Assembly (NCBI RefSeq): GCF_029626155.1
Contig: NZ_JARUBL010000001.1
Location: forward strand, 6,972,501 to 7,036,500
Length of the DNA stretch: 64,000 nt
Direction: 5' to 3'
Source of the DNA: Solwaraspora sp. WMMD1047
GTDB taxonomy: Bacteria > Actinomycetota > Actinomycetes > Mycobacteriales > Micromonosporaceae
Below, in pieces: positions 43,601-49,356 of this stretch. How positions within the stretch are numbered: the stretch's first letter is position 1; each line of letters starts with the position of its first letter. Both the position numbers and the translations under genes were made by a program. The notes below the pieces were generated by a model that had not been told where the DNA came from, did not search any database, and worked only from the letters and a program-made list of their open reading frames with translations.

Positions 43601-44448
43601 TCACCGGTCACGACCTGGTGGCCGGGCTGCTGGACGTGGCTGGTGCTGCGGCGGCCGAGCAGGATCCGTCAACCCTGGTCGCGGCGCTGGACGGGCTGGC
43701 CGCACGGCTTGCGGCGGTCGCGCCCGCGACGGCCGAGGTCGGCATGCGGACGACCCGGCACAATCTGCTTGCCACCGGCTATCTGGCGGCCCGCGCGCAC
43801 GGGGTGTTCGAGCTGACACCGCAACGTCTGGAGGCGGCATACCGGGTGCTGGCGGCCCACCACGCCGACGGCCGGTTCCTCGCCGGGGAGACTGCGCTGA
43901 AACAGCTGCTACGGACCGTCAATTCCGACTGGTACGGCGATGTCGATCCGGCGCGGTTGCAGCGGCTCCTGGAGTTGAACCAGGACGGTGGACTGGACAT
44001 GGACGACCTGGAGGACCTCGTCGAACGGGATGACATGTGGCTGTCGATCTGGCTACGTGATCTGAGGCCGATCGATCGCGCGGCAGGTATCTGGTCGATG
44101 GGCGGCGCCGCGGCGGATCGGGTCCCGCCCGCCACCGACGAACTGGTCGTCGTGTACCGGGCCGGAGCAGATCTGCTCCCGCTGCCACCGGCCGGCTCCC
44201 CGGCGCACGTCTGGGTCCCCACCGGCCCGGCGCTGCTGGCGCAGCTCGGCACACTGCTGGGCCAGAACCTCGGTGAGAGCCGTCTGCACGGGGCACGGGT
44301 CCGCCTCGTTCCGGTGGTCGACGAGCCGGTCGACCGCGACCTGACCGGTCGCCTAGCGGAGGGCCTGACCGCGATGCACCGACGACGGATCGATCGGATC
44401 ACCCTGGGCGAGCCGATAGAGCCGATCGTCGGCGTCCCCGAGGCGTGA
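28687..44448 (+). CDS. Giant T7SS-linked multidomain protein (5253 residues)
   Basis: The N-terminal ~150 residues match the style of T7SS secretion-signal domains (VLLSVASYLDVMAGHAKTAD, GAFVGKTADWLREQ). A hydrophobic hairpin spans ~164-210. A Thr-Pro linker lies at ~630-660, and five helical repeats of the type L-x-x-RL-x-x-LRG with L-x-x-LEL at ~840-1300. A metzincin-type site lies at 1753-1763 (HEIMHNLGVKD, HExxHxxGxxD) with a possible Met-turn (DLMGSH). A large beta-rich part (~1800-3500) is unassigned. An OTU-like region spans ~3675-3980 (Cys3685 in GGGYCQLYS, His3973 in SDHYQAM). A cassette-like domain lies at ~4030-4200 with strongly C-ending codons. A second zinc motif, HEKFH, is at 4526-4530. 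GTG start with GGGAGG upstream. Probably an exported or surface polymorphic effector; function unproven. Confidence 0.85.
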   Translation: MGVRPGDWSPLTLSGDPTPGDPDVLLSVASYLDVMAGHAKTADDGLAAVLRQSGDGAFVGKTADWLREQISKEMSGFIAGVRTAFSAAGPAIRTYAEALREAQAKADQALRDAAGAGDDEERINSLKANAENAAADVETAAGTARQAILDATGHIRSPATPKSACEVFWEIFTWLTLIVTVVAIFVGGPLGLIAFAMNAALAVKATLDFATGKTNALGLALGLLGLLGPSTRPLIALGDLTKLATTAWRNITQFSRHSFTLARTGINDFWRTVSTLSLSGTMRGIGDIGVTLANSVRVGALMIPRIVGPMDGLAARGFVTLEKFALVTVPATITRMGNIGQQGLVKLAGVTSDAGRFIAANAVRFGNLMAREFGGWKWLRIFLPLAGHEIRALGVSGAFKLGVLGRGLGMTRFDGLAALGGGVRLANGLTTVHIVKPGGAPPPAGGINFSPSGLHLPDLIEKPMIGAPSTQQLSFSARGLDLSAARGALGLHDLAGLRGVQNLDLSVPGTAGTVTPLPAANLPSTAHAVDLGLISRLDVPTVNPVAGINQVTMPTVATPGAVTLPNMQIGNLSTTLNRAVGGVEGLADFGRAELRNLHMGEVSAVRVSETGVAFNLGAPEKAFGDINLAPPTPASALTPTPTPAFTPTPTSASTPTPTPTGSISQPAPTGITQVDAVAPTSVQLGKAADTTTVHQALNLLDGPGTAVLNAPHRLDPPTVTAPTGLGRDLSMPAPPRLDQVGGPSPQQLSHLHALAQLKQAQQALADVSGDALAVARAEKDVRVTEALVRKTAEGLRIEAREVSGTVDTPPVHLTGAVAPDLAAAKPATAVDLAAAKPAMPVDESVRALQTRLDNLRGPDAPRTDLAALELEHRFAQPRPTDSADLTGLPAVPTHQPGTSMAELEGRLAALRGTDLPSPAARQLELEHRLNQLRPGGTVESRPIDPARFPEVPTISPAEATARTTALERLTDLEAQLVAARAEEAPTGVGPTRPDDVGSPATPQVDTTGRPQTPDQIGTPGRAEGANGTGVGDGLLDLPSVPRTDPAAAAGPAALSHRLTELVSDARAVDLPEPELRVLSTEIRTAIEQGRHADAARELNALHDRIDRRALFQRLDSYRAHVDAGHHRAAQLGMDKSTWLRHAIDIERATADGHTDELHRLLNAYENSLAGKLAEQKLHDQMVPDAAPGRAPDEAGSAGDLDELRARLDALRGDHTHDPRLGELELELRFANLRGTGGTDGPPPQFPEPPTFLPPGGIDDLQKRLDALRGDSTPDLDLAGLELRHRLDALRGTDPDTPPVKLEDLPDVPTLPPGAVDDLTDRLADLRAHREDLIGMRPAERGEWNAEFARAGDEAADADVLARYEARITALEREARVAELRDGTGPLSSDEYRTWQDALVRAGDDQAAIDHVLSRYAARLDEYRLDSATQVNAALTAPDHLRPLDSRLDEALGGLSPGLRDLTATRYTTLGDRLAQLRAADATEVSGRAADDLPMPGPRAADPTIGHRLDRLPSPPRDLPTTRPDPPAADVPAGTKPAESPVVTRPAETPAETPAAPKPQDAPARPTPAAGDEVLELPAPSRVSDEASTAPAEKPVMPPRDLLGGGRPAGPARVIEVNAERWTPFKDAFRFDPTAPGQPPKVTRPTASGERVGVGYRLTVTDQDMHFALKLRLNVAPGVTAQEIAEVKARTVEGLQRYVNMPQHKLSGWDVPIRVTVDFDDPVNAHGTITVGPAGTQMSQQTWAAGASPAKYAHEIMHNLGVKDSRTPPDALLRATHEPEHGDLMGSHPHDVEAFVLTPHDLDQIADVLSPYFSGSVAPRPVPEALAGNIAEEFWASGVDTAPKVSTAEATVPAPAATVSTASGAPAPLGAAVTSTTTPKITVTAPGESIQMTVLEPITTIDSPLPGLYQSRPDLLYTPDTIDDLDGLIRGLDQSVADAVRARVAEKLPLVPGLSRLSVQTDEIGQALRDDAKSFFTTGGRSFYVRDGLLGWHRVTVAPTWSPTEAKVIDQSAENAKFDTRSDQSAGIKHASTSGGSGSLGVGTMFPQRVGYGAGGAGEVALSRPLESFEDGVKLTDSHNVRSGSGSHLVAAPVGFRVIVTDPATPLTGLKSAERHVGEPVRAELTFRSVDDIANATPREPDWLTVDPSRHTSMLVENFTPVRILRAGIGLAEGTDPTGTWNDVVEDVLVLLAPTRAVGPGTLGAGQARGLFKESAVLGNLMPALDTVVHPPTITSTHGAHALSLELTASMPKLSILADVAKTSFRWQPGQSEVTKLAHSSRVGMGLTLVPARWAFGPGYVQARLFWGFLRSMTASVSQGGTSRTGTEFKDIANVLVEAHFRVTVNAGLREVPGSRLFGEGTVEPITVDMVVLGHLPAVRVAQLLNDSSVLIPSPTQWYVPPYALSGGGRSVVYGLSGFQQLYLDVAGLIRRIEGGFLPEFGRSGKVKRMATSRAAIERQANQDALDRVLSVPGLRQGKGNLLKTGLIAELSRTKKIGTRHVIVHVTASYTKAFQHLGTSKGDAVRTTHADASQEKISAGSQWRGAVAFEGGGVFRLTGNTAGAFVPAGAVELRGRFDRQSGAELGGQESRLNGGTPDSQAFGNDLRITVQVYAYTKRLGPDPKSRVRFGRVMHQRLPRPASDATRVVNPIHEPAGLVGGKKFTRFRLVETRPVTVQFDNASVLAQPISLPTTLTPRPDPLAVDRRTQLKLTELRDWVDAGPKSTVNRWLSVEDFPGSALIAALAKDALFSAQQYTDTVSQIKLGGLRGTDGLAEGMPLWASMIDRLGESRQVHGLAQMLGSVWHVDRITSAEDGATTDLAIAVALTNPTVLPAHATITNESASVGSVEISAARTIEKQLALRASFAANVRRVGTSTGTTHGGGAVFPATYEKVLYAGSTRDTESISGAIERNANNRKGKQRSFLVAFDMRVSAAVEITNDPDRYAVIPQSLRSGEWLHHHKSVARHGTITNAIFLRLSAATMVKLGLLPKLAGDPGMISQPWLPTMPPTLTLPPGRGLGLGLYTFDETPTLTDSMTAVLRSEAAKLGPDRGMVNSLLDMVQGRITNRSIGRISGSLSGPGLDDPMLNRRRLLYLFTPAGQAQHWSAMVDGGVSVLHMKPGRMTQHSRDVRLIAEPVGEPKVLGFVADHDDLDIKTTHTSEQGVTRQRMHGSTSTLGVAGTGVSNHQGENLAVGMGDTVGRVSQVLNAQSDGSTTLDTNLSSGRGIKAKLEIHTRYTLAIFDKGERVDGDLLVVHDKTVQDRWADDLRPPRSKPADPPVPYQIVPPEKMAPGWRTLNGMPLPPRFSAEDLNPVAQVQRLVANLLTDAAKRLKTTGYAGAHQIHQSLTPEILLPGLPKLMTEAGFDLPSAVSAQIFGQQAAINIRLRPESASLGGVSSGVYREHAPQQSGGYSTGTSVITQNLRIPRIPLIGRGFADDPYQALEAGGPGVAAGDTQAAAESGGNATSDLGNVKPESRSAAVDYLSRVEVTVSLSYSLLPARTVTSASQPDEFVNVSLRMGLPDARTALHIPTDTTALAKDAPGRVAAFDEIVDHEAKLAKAADAFVSAADNLDQARYDAYHAPEGSAARVAVEATLPGLHQDWDRAGNAWWDLLQRHHELLDDFRHRYVGVPKGTPDADAAALTKHIQNDSGRPAPTGTATQRPSTDTTGTSTDEPRVLPTPGGGYCQLYSTVGSAPGLVSARLAAAGLGSPALHAWLGDPGAVRAQLTAWAAHAGGLVPPTSQLGQAAELLRRLVHRHLQTAGPDGVPAAALEGYRNNRVLQLRAEVDAMNRDTLLGRLQEAGITRLRDPGLLPATHLRDLYLNQRTADLVAAGWDPAAARTHTEGLVPLKPTTDGSPPRDLANEALSMRTMFDYLTASGNPVGLQALSDETLRDQLMTHLLDPLRPADAGEFSALTEAVRGWEVHWQDPVGEAFAGLLAATLDARIRIHAPEHIQTIGRDEAVLFDVYRQSDHYQAMVNHQPAPVEPAPPAEQPAVELDQLRGPAVDPKDAKPFEVDPPRPAGGRSISGEALRNQQMRVNPAWMPLSHFTPEIYAGRPDAHWHYVVTESDDMIIGSEEILTVVSAKQLDDLHVAMRTKNPDLTLDQLKDSINQQGHPTIGVRFDSDGRAYVGKGRISGELHRDPVTGQWIVDDKPGRYISEKIRPGLDPVDVKRWLDGVATRLSKQMGVPVEARPYKHTTKTTAPPAPPTQVAAPPPAPGQVAPVPPAVQTARTEPTDAAPPPDGLRTRWVEFKAQRMRAEGTDPVASTILASGLTADRDTMLADLATEPAGPHEHTAPPPPVSQSDATKPTDATAPPPALPAEGVILRDLLADAQPERHPATPGLAGATEATTHGPADTVSGQPPLPLDTHVAALIQSGWTVVASDRGTTVDLDAQLVHLDPTDEEVHAALHDIHKIATDSLGAPHLAYTNRALGAETLVAEVPTLVEQDNSRLVDDDLGTVMDAWRRLDRRMSWLLHTPRPRGYERLGQMPDGHHAMASFNRWRWQLRLRYDLDADSSRDALVHEKFHSTQDATQARWRVAETGDPRVLAEVINDPEVHRELLDGPDSQLDASQRKVAELLSRHGLDHPDRRAIYELLDRQSNLMNRARRWLAAAEAGEAGGRLRERVQRAERQVETSGGTGRALYLSLLHEAQAFLLGLWIQEAGSVHRWGVAAAQLPPTDGYDSIPLGTPNKYRHMPAGAAGIFLRPSSSTTDAPPRLPRREGMLLVVQVTDTGQAGHVLRRLRDDLPAGTMVELLTAAPISAPRAVELARVLGAGRVLALDVDLVEPTGAVADHFVPYSRDHRPSLGPGARYYAVHTGPQPSVLDLGVVALRGLGSGRYQLIPGWHVRPVGQRVWIGPADLPPAVRDDDPPVVVGLPSRQTPWPVWVLGVWVGRALASHVGATTESGFVRVHRPQPRPAVPATATDDLLHPVSDAERRTVAAAFDADVVVAEVGYAPADPGGPDLGFTGHDLVAGLLDVAGAAAAEQDPSTLVAALDGLAARLAAVAPATAEVGMRTTRHNLLATGYLAARAHGVFELTPQRLEAAYRVLAAHHADGRFLAGETALKQLLRTVNSDWYGDVDPARLQRLLELNQDGGLDMDDLEDLVERDDMWLSIWLRDLRPIDRAAGIWSMGGAAADRVPPATDELVVVYRAGADLLPLPPAGSPAHVWVPTGPALLAQLGTLLGQNLGESRLHGARVRLVPVVDEPVDRDLTGRLAEGLTAMHRRRIDRITLGEPIEPIVGVPEA

Positions 44449-44533
44449 GGTGTGATCCCGGTCCAGTTCATCGGGACGGCCCCGGATCCGGCGGCCGGCT
44501 GGACCAGGCGGCGTAGCTGCCCCACCTGCGCGG

Positions 44534-45094
44534 TCAGTGCACGGCAGTGCCGGTCACGCCGTACCGGCTCAACGCACGTTGCAGTTCCCGGGTGGCGTTG
44601 TGGGTACGTGACTTGACGGTCCCCGGGGGTACGCCCAGCAACCTGGCCACCTCGCGGTGCGTCCGGTCCTGGTAGTAGACCAGGACCAGCGCCTCACGGT
44701 GTACCGCCGAGAGGCTACGCAGCGCCGGCTCCAGCGTGGCCCAGTCCAGGGCGGCGTCGTACAGGCTCTCCGCCGGCTGCCAGGCCGTGGCCGTGACGTC
44801 CTCGGCGACCTCAGCCGGGCGGGCCGTCACCCGCCGGGCGTGGTCGATGCTGAGGTTGTGGGCGACCCGCGACAGCCAGGCCTGCGGCGACCGGGAGCTG
44901 GCCACCGAGGCCAGATTGCGCCAGGCCCGCAGCAGCGTCTCCTGGACCAGGTCCTCGGCGCGGTGCGGATCGCCGGGCACCAGACGCCGGGCGTACCGGT
45001 GCAGCACTGGCCGGCTCTGCGGCACCAGAACCTGCTCGTACCAGGTGACCAGGTCGGCGTGGTTCGGCGGCCGATCGCCCTCGACGGTCTCCAT
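44534..45094 (-). CDS. ECF-type sigma-70 family factor
   Basis: A 186-residue sigma factor. Region 2 is visible as AEDLVQETLLRAWRNL and WLSRVAHNLSIDHARR; region 4 as LSAVHREALVLVYYQ followed by REVARLLGVPPGTVKSR. There are no extra domains. The ATG at 45094 has GAGG five bases upstream; the ATG at 45106 is a weaker alternative. It is the last gene of the operon with the beta-helix/AAA+, mycosin-like and lectin proteins (31-bp gap) and converges on the giant gene. No anti-sigma factor is adjacent. It probably controls the T7SS locus. Confidence 0.9.
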   Translation of the reverse strand: METVEGDRPPNHADLVTWYEQVLVPQSRPVLHRYARRLVPGDPHRAEDLVQETLLRAWRNLASVASSRSPQAWLSRVAHNLSIDHARRVTARPAEVAEDVTATAWQPAESLYDAALDWATLEPALRSLSAVHREALVLVYYQDRTHREVARLLGVPPGTVKSRTHNATRELQRALSRYGVTGTAVH

Positions 45095-45125
45095 CGGATA
45101 CCTCATCTCTGGCCGTACGAACCGG

Positions 45126-47735
45126 TCAGGCAACCGAACCGGCGGCGGGCACGTCGGACGCGGTAAGCCGCAGCAGATCATCGGTCGACGGGTCGGCGAG
45201 ATCGGCCACCCGCTGCGCCTGGTGTTCGGTCATCCGCTGAAAAACCTGGCGCGCGGCGCGACCGTTGCCGAACCCGTGGCCATGGTTGATCGCGGCGAAG
45301 AGGTCATGGACGGCGACCCGCGCGTCGTCGGCGAGCTGGTACTCGTGCTGCCGGCACTGGGCCTCGACGATGTCGGTCAGCTCGGTGGACCCGTAGTCCT
45401 CGAAGGTCAGCGTCCGGGAGAAGCGGGACGCCAGACCTGGGTTCGAGGCGATGAAGCGGCTCATCTCAAGGGGGTAACCGGCCACGATCACCACCACCTC
45501 GTCGCGGTGGTCCTCCATCAGCTTGACCAGCGTGGCGATGGCTTCCTGCCCGAAGTCGTTGGTGTGTCCGGGCGGGACCAGCGAGTAGGCCTCGTCGATG
45601 AAGAGGACGCCGCCGAGTGCCCGGCGGAAGACGGCCTGGGTACGGGGTCCGGTGTGCCCGACGTACTCGCCGACCATCGTGGTCCGGTCGGCCTCGACGA
45701 GGTGGCCGCGTTCCAGCATGCCCAGCGCGGCGAGTAGGCGGCCGTAGAGGCGGGCCACGGTGGTCTTGCCTGTGCCCGGGTTGCCGGCGAAAACCAGGTG
45801 TCGGCTCAACGGCGGCGCGGCGAGCCCGGCCTCCCGGCGCCGGCGTACCGTCTGCATGAGTTTGATCTGTGCCTGCACATCCTGCTTGACCCGGTCCAGG
45901 CCGACCAACGCGTCCAACTCGGCCAGCAGTCCCGGCAGGTCTGCCTCGGTAGGTCGGGCCGCCTCAGTCGGAGTTGGGTCCGCCAGCGAAACACCGGCTG
46001 CCGAAGCCCCGGCCACCGCCGGGACGCCGGGTTCACCGCTGGCGGCGAGCGCGGTCGGCGGCAACAACGATCTGGCCACCTCGGTTAGCCGGATCTCCTC
46101 GAAGACCGGCCTGGCCTGCGGGTCCACATCGACGTCGAGTTCGGTGTCGCGGATCCGGGCGCGCACGACGGTCGGCGTCGCCGTGGGGCCGACGTGGATC
46201 GCCGGGTACGCGCTGTCGGTGAACACACAGTCGACGTATCTGCCGCCGCCGCCCTCGGCGACGAACAACGCGTTCTTCGCGCCCGCCGTGCATGACGTGC
46301 CCGTCACCTGCGGGTTGGCCCCGGTCCACACCACGATGCCGGAGCCCTCGGCAGCACGCACCGCGCACCGCTCCACGGTGCCTCCGCTGTCCTGCTCGAA
46401 GACGATCCCGGCGGTGCCGGCGCGGTCGATACGGCAGTCGGTCAACTCCACCGTGGCACCGACGCCGACCTGCACGCCGGCCCTGCCGCTGGCGTCGACC
46501 ACGCATCCGGTCAGCCGCACCGGCCGGTCCGAGCCGACGACCACCCCGTTACGGTTCCCGGCCAGCACGGTGTTCGTGGCCGTCACCTCGGCGCTGTCGG
46601 CGGTGTTCACCCCGGCGAGCCCACAGCCGCGGACCCAGCCGCCGGTCAGCTCGACGCTGCCTGACCCGATGGCGTGCAGCCCGTGCTCCGCCGACGGACC
46701 GACCAGGGCGCCGGTGGCGGTCAGCCGGCCGGCACCGCCGACGTGCAACACGCTGTAGGTCGTGTCGCTCAGCGCGGTGTCGGTGAGGGTCACCGTGCCG
46801 TGGTCGGTGACGAGGATCCCGTTGCCGGCGCAGCCGCGCACCGATCCGGCGGAGATGCCGATCTCGGCCTGGTCCCGGCACACCACACCGGTTGCGCCCG
46901 CTCGGCTCACGTCGCAGCGCGTCAGGGCCAGCCGCGACCGGTCGGCGGCGACCACTGCCGCGGTGACCGGGTCGGTCAGCCAGCACCCGGTCAGGTCCAC
47001 CCGCGCCGCCCCGAAGGCGAACACCGAGTCCCCACCGCTGCGACTCACGGCGACGTCCAGCCCGATGACCGACGCCGACTCTTCGGCACGGATCCCGTTG
47101 CGTCCAGCGGCGACGACGGTGCAACGGGCCAGCTCGATCCGGGCCGTGCCACGTGCCCGTACGCCAGAGCCGGTGACCGAGTCGATCCAGGTGTCACGCA
47201 GAGTGGTCTGTGCCGATTCGCCGGCCACCACACCTATGCCGTCAACGTCGGTGACGACGCACCGCTCGAGCAGGACCACGGCGTTGCCGGTGGCATACAG
47301 GCCAGCCAGCCGGGCGCCGGTCAACCGACAGTCGCGCAGCACGGGGCGGGCCTGCCCGGTGACCTCGACCCGGCCGCCGTGCAGGCCACAGCCGACGAGT
47401 TCGGCGCCGCCGTCCTCGATCCGCAGCAGCGGTTCCGCAGGCTCGGCACCGGCCAGCGTCAGGTCGATCAGGGTCGCCGCGGCGGTGATCCGCACCGGGG
47501 TGCGCGACACCAGCGACACGCTGCCCGGCCCCCGCTCGGCCCGCAGCCGCACCGCGCTGTCGACGAACAGTTCCTCGTGGTAGAGACCCGGCGCCACCAG
47601 CACGGTCTGCCCGTCCGAGGCCGCCCGCAGCCCGGCCGCGACGCTCTGCGCGGCACCTCGTTGTCCGGGGGACACCCGGACGACGTCCGAACCGGCGCCG
47701 ACCCGCCGGCCCCCGAGTAAGCCCCGTGCCATCAT
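45126..47735 (-). CDS. Right-handed beta-helix protein fused to EccA-like AAA+ ATPase
   Basis: 869 residues. Residues ~30-570 are ~22-residue beta-helix coils (patterns such as VELTDCRIDRAGTAGIVF and VTLTDTALSDTTYSVLHV), as in parallel beta-helix/pectate-lyase-like domains. After a linker (~575-615), residues ~620-869 form a CbxX/CfqX AAA+ domain with Walker A GNPGTGKTT (Lys657), Walker B GVLFIDEAYSL and a sensor-style RFSRTLTFEDY. In mycobacterial EccA the ATPase is preceded by TPR repeats; here the helix takes that place. There is no signal peptide, so it is cytosolic. It lies 31 bp downstream of the mycosin-like gene. Start ATG 47735 or 47732. Confidence 0.9.
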   Translation of the reverse strand: MMARGLLGGRRVGAGSDVVRVSPGQRGAAQSVAAGLRAASDGQTVLVAPGLYHEELFVDSAVRLRAERGPGSVSLVSRTPVRITAAATLIDLTLAGAEPAEPLLRIEDGGAELVGCGLHGGRVEVTGQARPVLRDCRLTGARLAGLYATGNAVVLLERCVVTDVDGIGVVAGESAQTTLRDTWIDSVTGSGVRARGTARIELARCTVVAAGRNGIRAEESASVIGLDVAVSRSGGDSVFAFGAARVDLTGCWLTDPVTAAVVAADRSRLALTRCDVSRAGATGVVCRDQAEIGISAGSVRGCAGNGILVTDHGTVTLTDTALSDTTYSVLHVGGAGRLTATGALVGPSAEHGLHAIGSGSVELTGGWVRGCGLAGVNTADSAEVTATNTVLAGNRNGVVVGSDRPVRLTGCVVDASGRAGVQVGVGATVELTDCRIDRAGTAGIVFEQDSGGTVERCAVRAAEGSGIVVWTGANPQVTGTSCTAGAKNALFVAEGGGGRYVDCVFTDSAYPAIHVGPTATPTVVRARIRDTELDVDVDPQARPVFEEIRLTEVARSLLPPTALAASGEPGVPAVAGASAAGVSLADPTPTEAARPTEADLPGLLAELDALVGLDRVKQDVQAQIKLMQTVRRRREAGLAAPPLSRHLVFAGNPGTGKTTVARLYGRLLAALGMLERGHLVEADRTTMVGEYVGHTGPRTQAVFRRALGGVLFIDEAYSLVPPGHTNDFGQEAIATLVKLMEDHRDEVVVIVAGYPLEMSRFIASNPGLASRFSRTLTFEDYGSTELTDIVEAQCRQHEYQLADDARVAVHDLFAAINHGHGFGNGRAARQVFQRMTEHQAQRVADLADPSTDDLLRLTASDVPAAGSVA

Positions 47736-47766
47736 TCACCGCCACCGGGCACCGTCGGTCCGGTGC

Positions 47767-49356
47767 TCACGGCTGCCCGCTGCGCACCAGGTGGTCCGCG
47801 TCGTCGGGGCGGCTGGCGAACGGGTCGTCGGCCCTTTCCACGGTCAGTCGACGCCGCGCGCGTGCCGCCCGGTAGCGGCCCCAGAGCCACCCGGCGACCA
47901 GCAGCGTCCCGATCGCCGCGAGCACCGCCAGCACCACCGGCCAGGAGACCGGCTGGCTCCGGCCGCTCCGTTGCCCGACGGTGCCGGGCAGCCCGCCGGC
48001 CTGCGGGCGGGTCACCGCGGCGTACGGGTCGAGCCGCCCGACGCTCTCCTGACCGGCGTCGGCTTCCCGGGCGGCGGTGTTGATCAGCTGCCGGCCGACA
48101 TCTCCCCCGGAGAGTCCGGGGTGGGCGGAGCGAACCAGCGCTGCCGCGCCTGCGACGAAGGCGGCGGCGTACTCCGTTCCGGTGCCGACGTAGGACCCGG
48201 TGCCGGCCGCTCCGATGCTGCGGACGCCGACTGCCGGCGCGAGCAGATCCACCGAGCCGTCCGGATAGTCGCTGGTCGGCCGCTGGTCGGGACCAAGACC
48301 TCCGACTCGGAGCAGACCCTCCGCCGGGGCGACGGTGGAATCTCCGGCCGGGGCCGGCGCCACCACGAGTACGCCCCGGCCGATCGCCTCCTCGACCGCC
48401 GAACGGACCGTGCGGTCGGTGACGTCGACGGACGCGCCGAGCAGGATCACCTTCGCCCCGGTGGCCACCGCGACCTGAATGGCGGTCACGGCCGCCGGTG
48501 GGCTCGCCGCGACGCCCCGGTCCACCAGCCGCACCGGAATGATCACGGCCTTCGGCGCCACCCCGACCCGTTCGCCGCCCGCCCCGTCGTCGGCGGCGAT
48601 GATGCCCGCCAGCGCGGTGCCCGAGCCGACACAGTCGGTGTCGCCCAGGCCGTTGCCGGAGACGATGTCCGCGCCCCGGCCGAGCCGGTCACCGAGTTCC
48701 GGCCGACCGGCCGCCACACCCGAGTCGATGACCGCCACCCGGACGCCGGCACCGCTGGTGATCCGCCACACCCGCTCCGGAGCCACCAGGCGCTGGCCCC
48801 AGCTCGAGTTGGTTGGTGGGGCGTCGACAATTGTCGGCCGACAGCGGGAGCGGTCGGAGACCGGGGAGCCGGAACCGGCCGGCCGGCCAGCGCCGGGTTG
48901 CGGACGTGCTGGGACACCGGCCACCTCGCCCTGCCCGGGTGCGCCACCCGGATTGGCCGCCGTGGGCGGGTTCGGCGTCGCCGTGCTGGGCAGCACCCCG
49001 TGCCGCAGGCCGGTGCCGATCGCGTCCCAGGGCAGCACCAGGTGCCAGCCCTCGTTCAGCCGCCCGGGATCGGTCAGTCGGCCACCGTCCGGCTGCCGCC
49101 GCCCGGTGTTGAGCTCCAGGATCTCGCCGGCCCGCTCGGCGTCGCCGAGGAACCGGGCGGCGATGGTCCAGAGGGTTTCCGGCTTGCCCTGGTACGACGC
49201 CGGCACCGTGTAGTAGAGGACGTAGGGCTCGACCTCCGGCGCGGCCGGCGCGGCCTGGGCGGCCTGGAACTCGGTGACGGCGAGTGTGGTGGCCGCCGTC
49301 ACCGCCGTGAGCGCCGCCAGCCCGGTCAGGGCCACCCGGGCAAGTGGCCCGGTCAC
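47767..49356 (-). CDS. Mycosin-like subtilisin-fold protein lacking catalytic His and Ser
   Basis: 529 residues. An N-terminal signal anchor (~8-30), a LysM-like segment (~49-112), a subtilase domain (~185-415) and a C-terminal transmembrane helix (~467-490) give the MycP layout. The catalytic Asp is present (VAVIDSGV, Asp211). The His motif reads GSGTALAG instead of GHGT (Ser245). The nucleophile motif reads GTEYAAAFVAG instead of GTSxAAP (Glu395), and the oxyanion Asn region reads APAPAGD. So it should be proteolytically inactive but could keep the structural role mycosins have in T7SS assembly. GTG start overlaps the upstream stop (GTGA). Confidence 0.88.
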   Translation of the reverse strand: MTGPLARVALTGLAALTAVTAATTLAVTEFQAAQAAPAAPEVEPYVLYYTVPASYQGKPETLWTIAARFLGDAERAGEILELNTGRRQPDGGRLTDPGRLNEGWHLVLPWDAIGTGLRHGVLPSTATPNPPTAANPGGAPGQGEVAGVPARPQPGAGRPAGSGSPVSDRSRCRPTIVDAPPTNSSWGQRLVAPERVWRITSGAGVRVAVIDSGVAAGRPELGDRLGRGADIVSGNGLGDTDCVGSGTALAGIIAADDGAGGERVGVAPKAVIIPVRLVDRGVAASPPAAVTAIQVAVATGAKVILLGASVDVTDRTVRSAVEEAIGRGVLVVAPAPAGDSTVAPAEGLLRVGGLGPDQRPTSDYPDGSVDLLAPAVGVRSIGAAGTGSYVGTGTEYAAAFVAGAAALVRSAHPGLSGGDVGRQLINTAAREADAGQESVGRLDPYAAVTRPQAGGLPGTVGQRSGRSQPVSWPVVLAVLAAIGTLLVAGWLWGRYRAARARRRLTVERADDPFASRPDDADHLVRSGQP

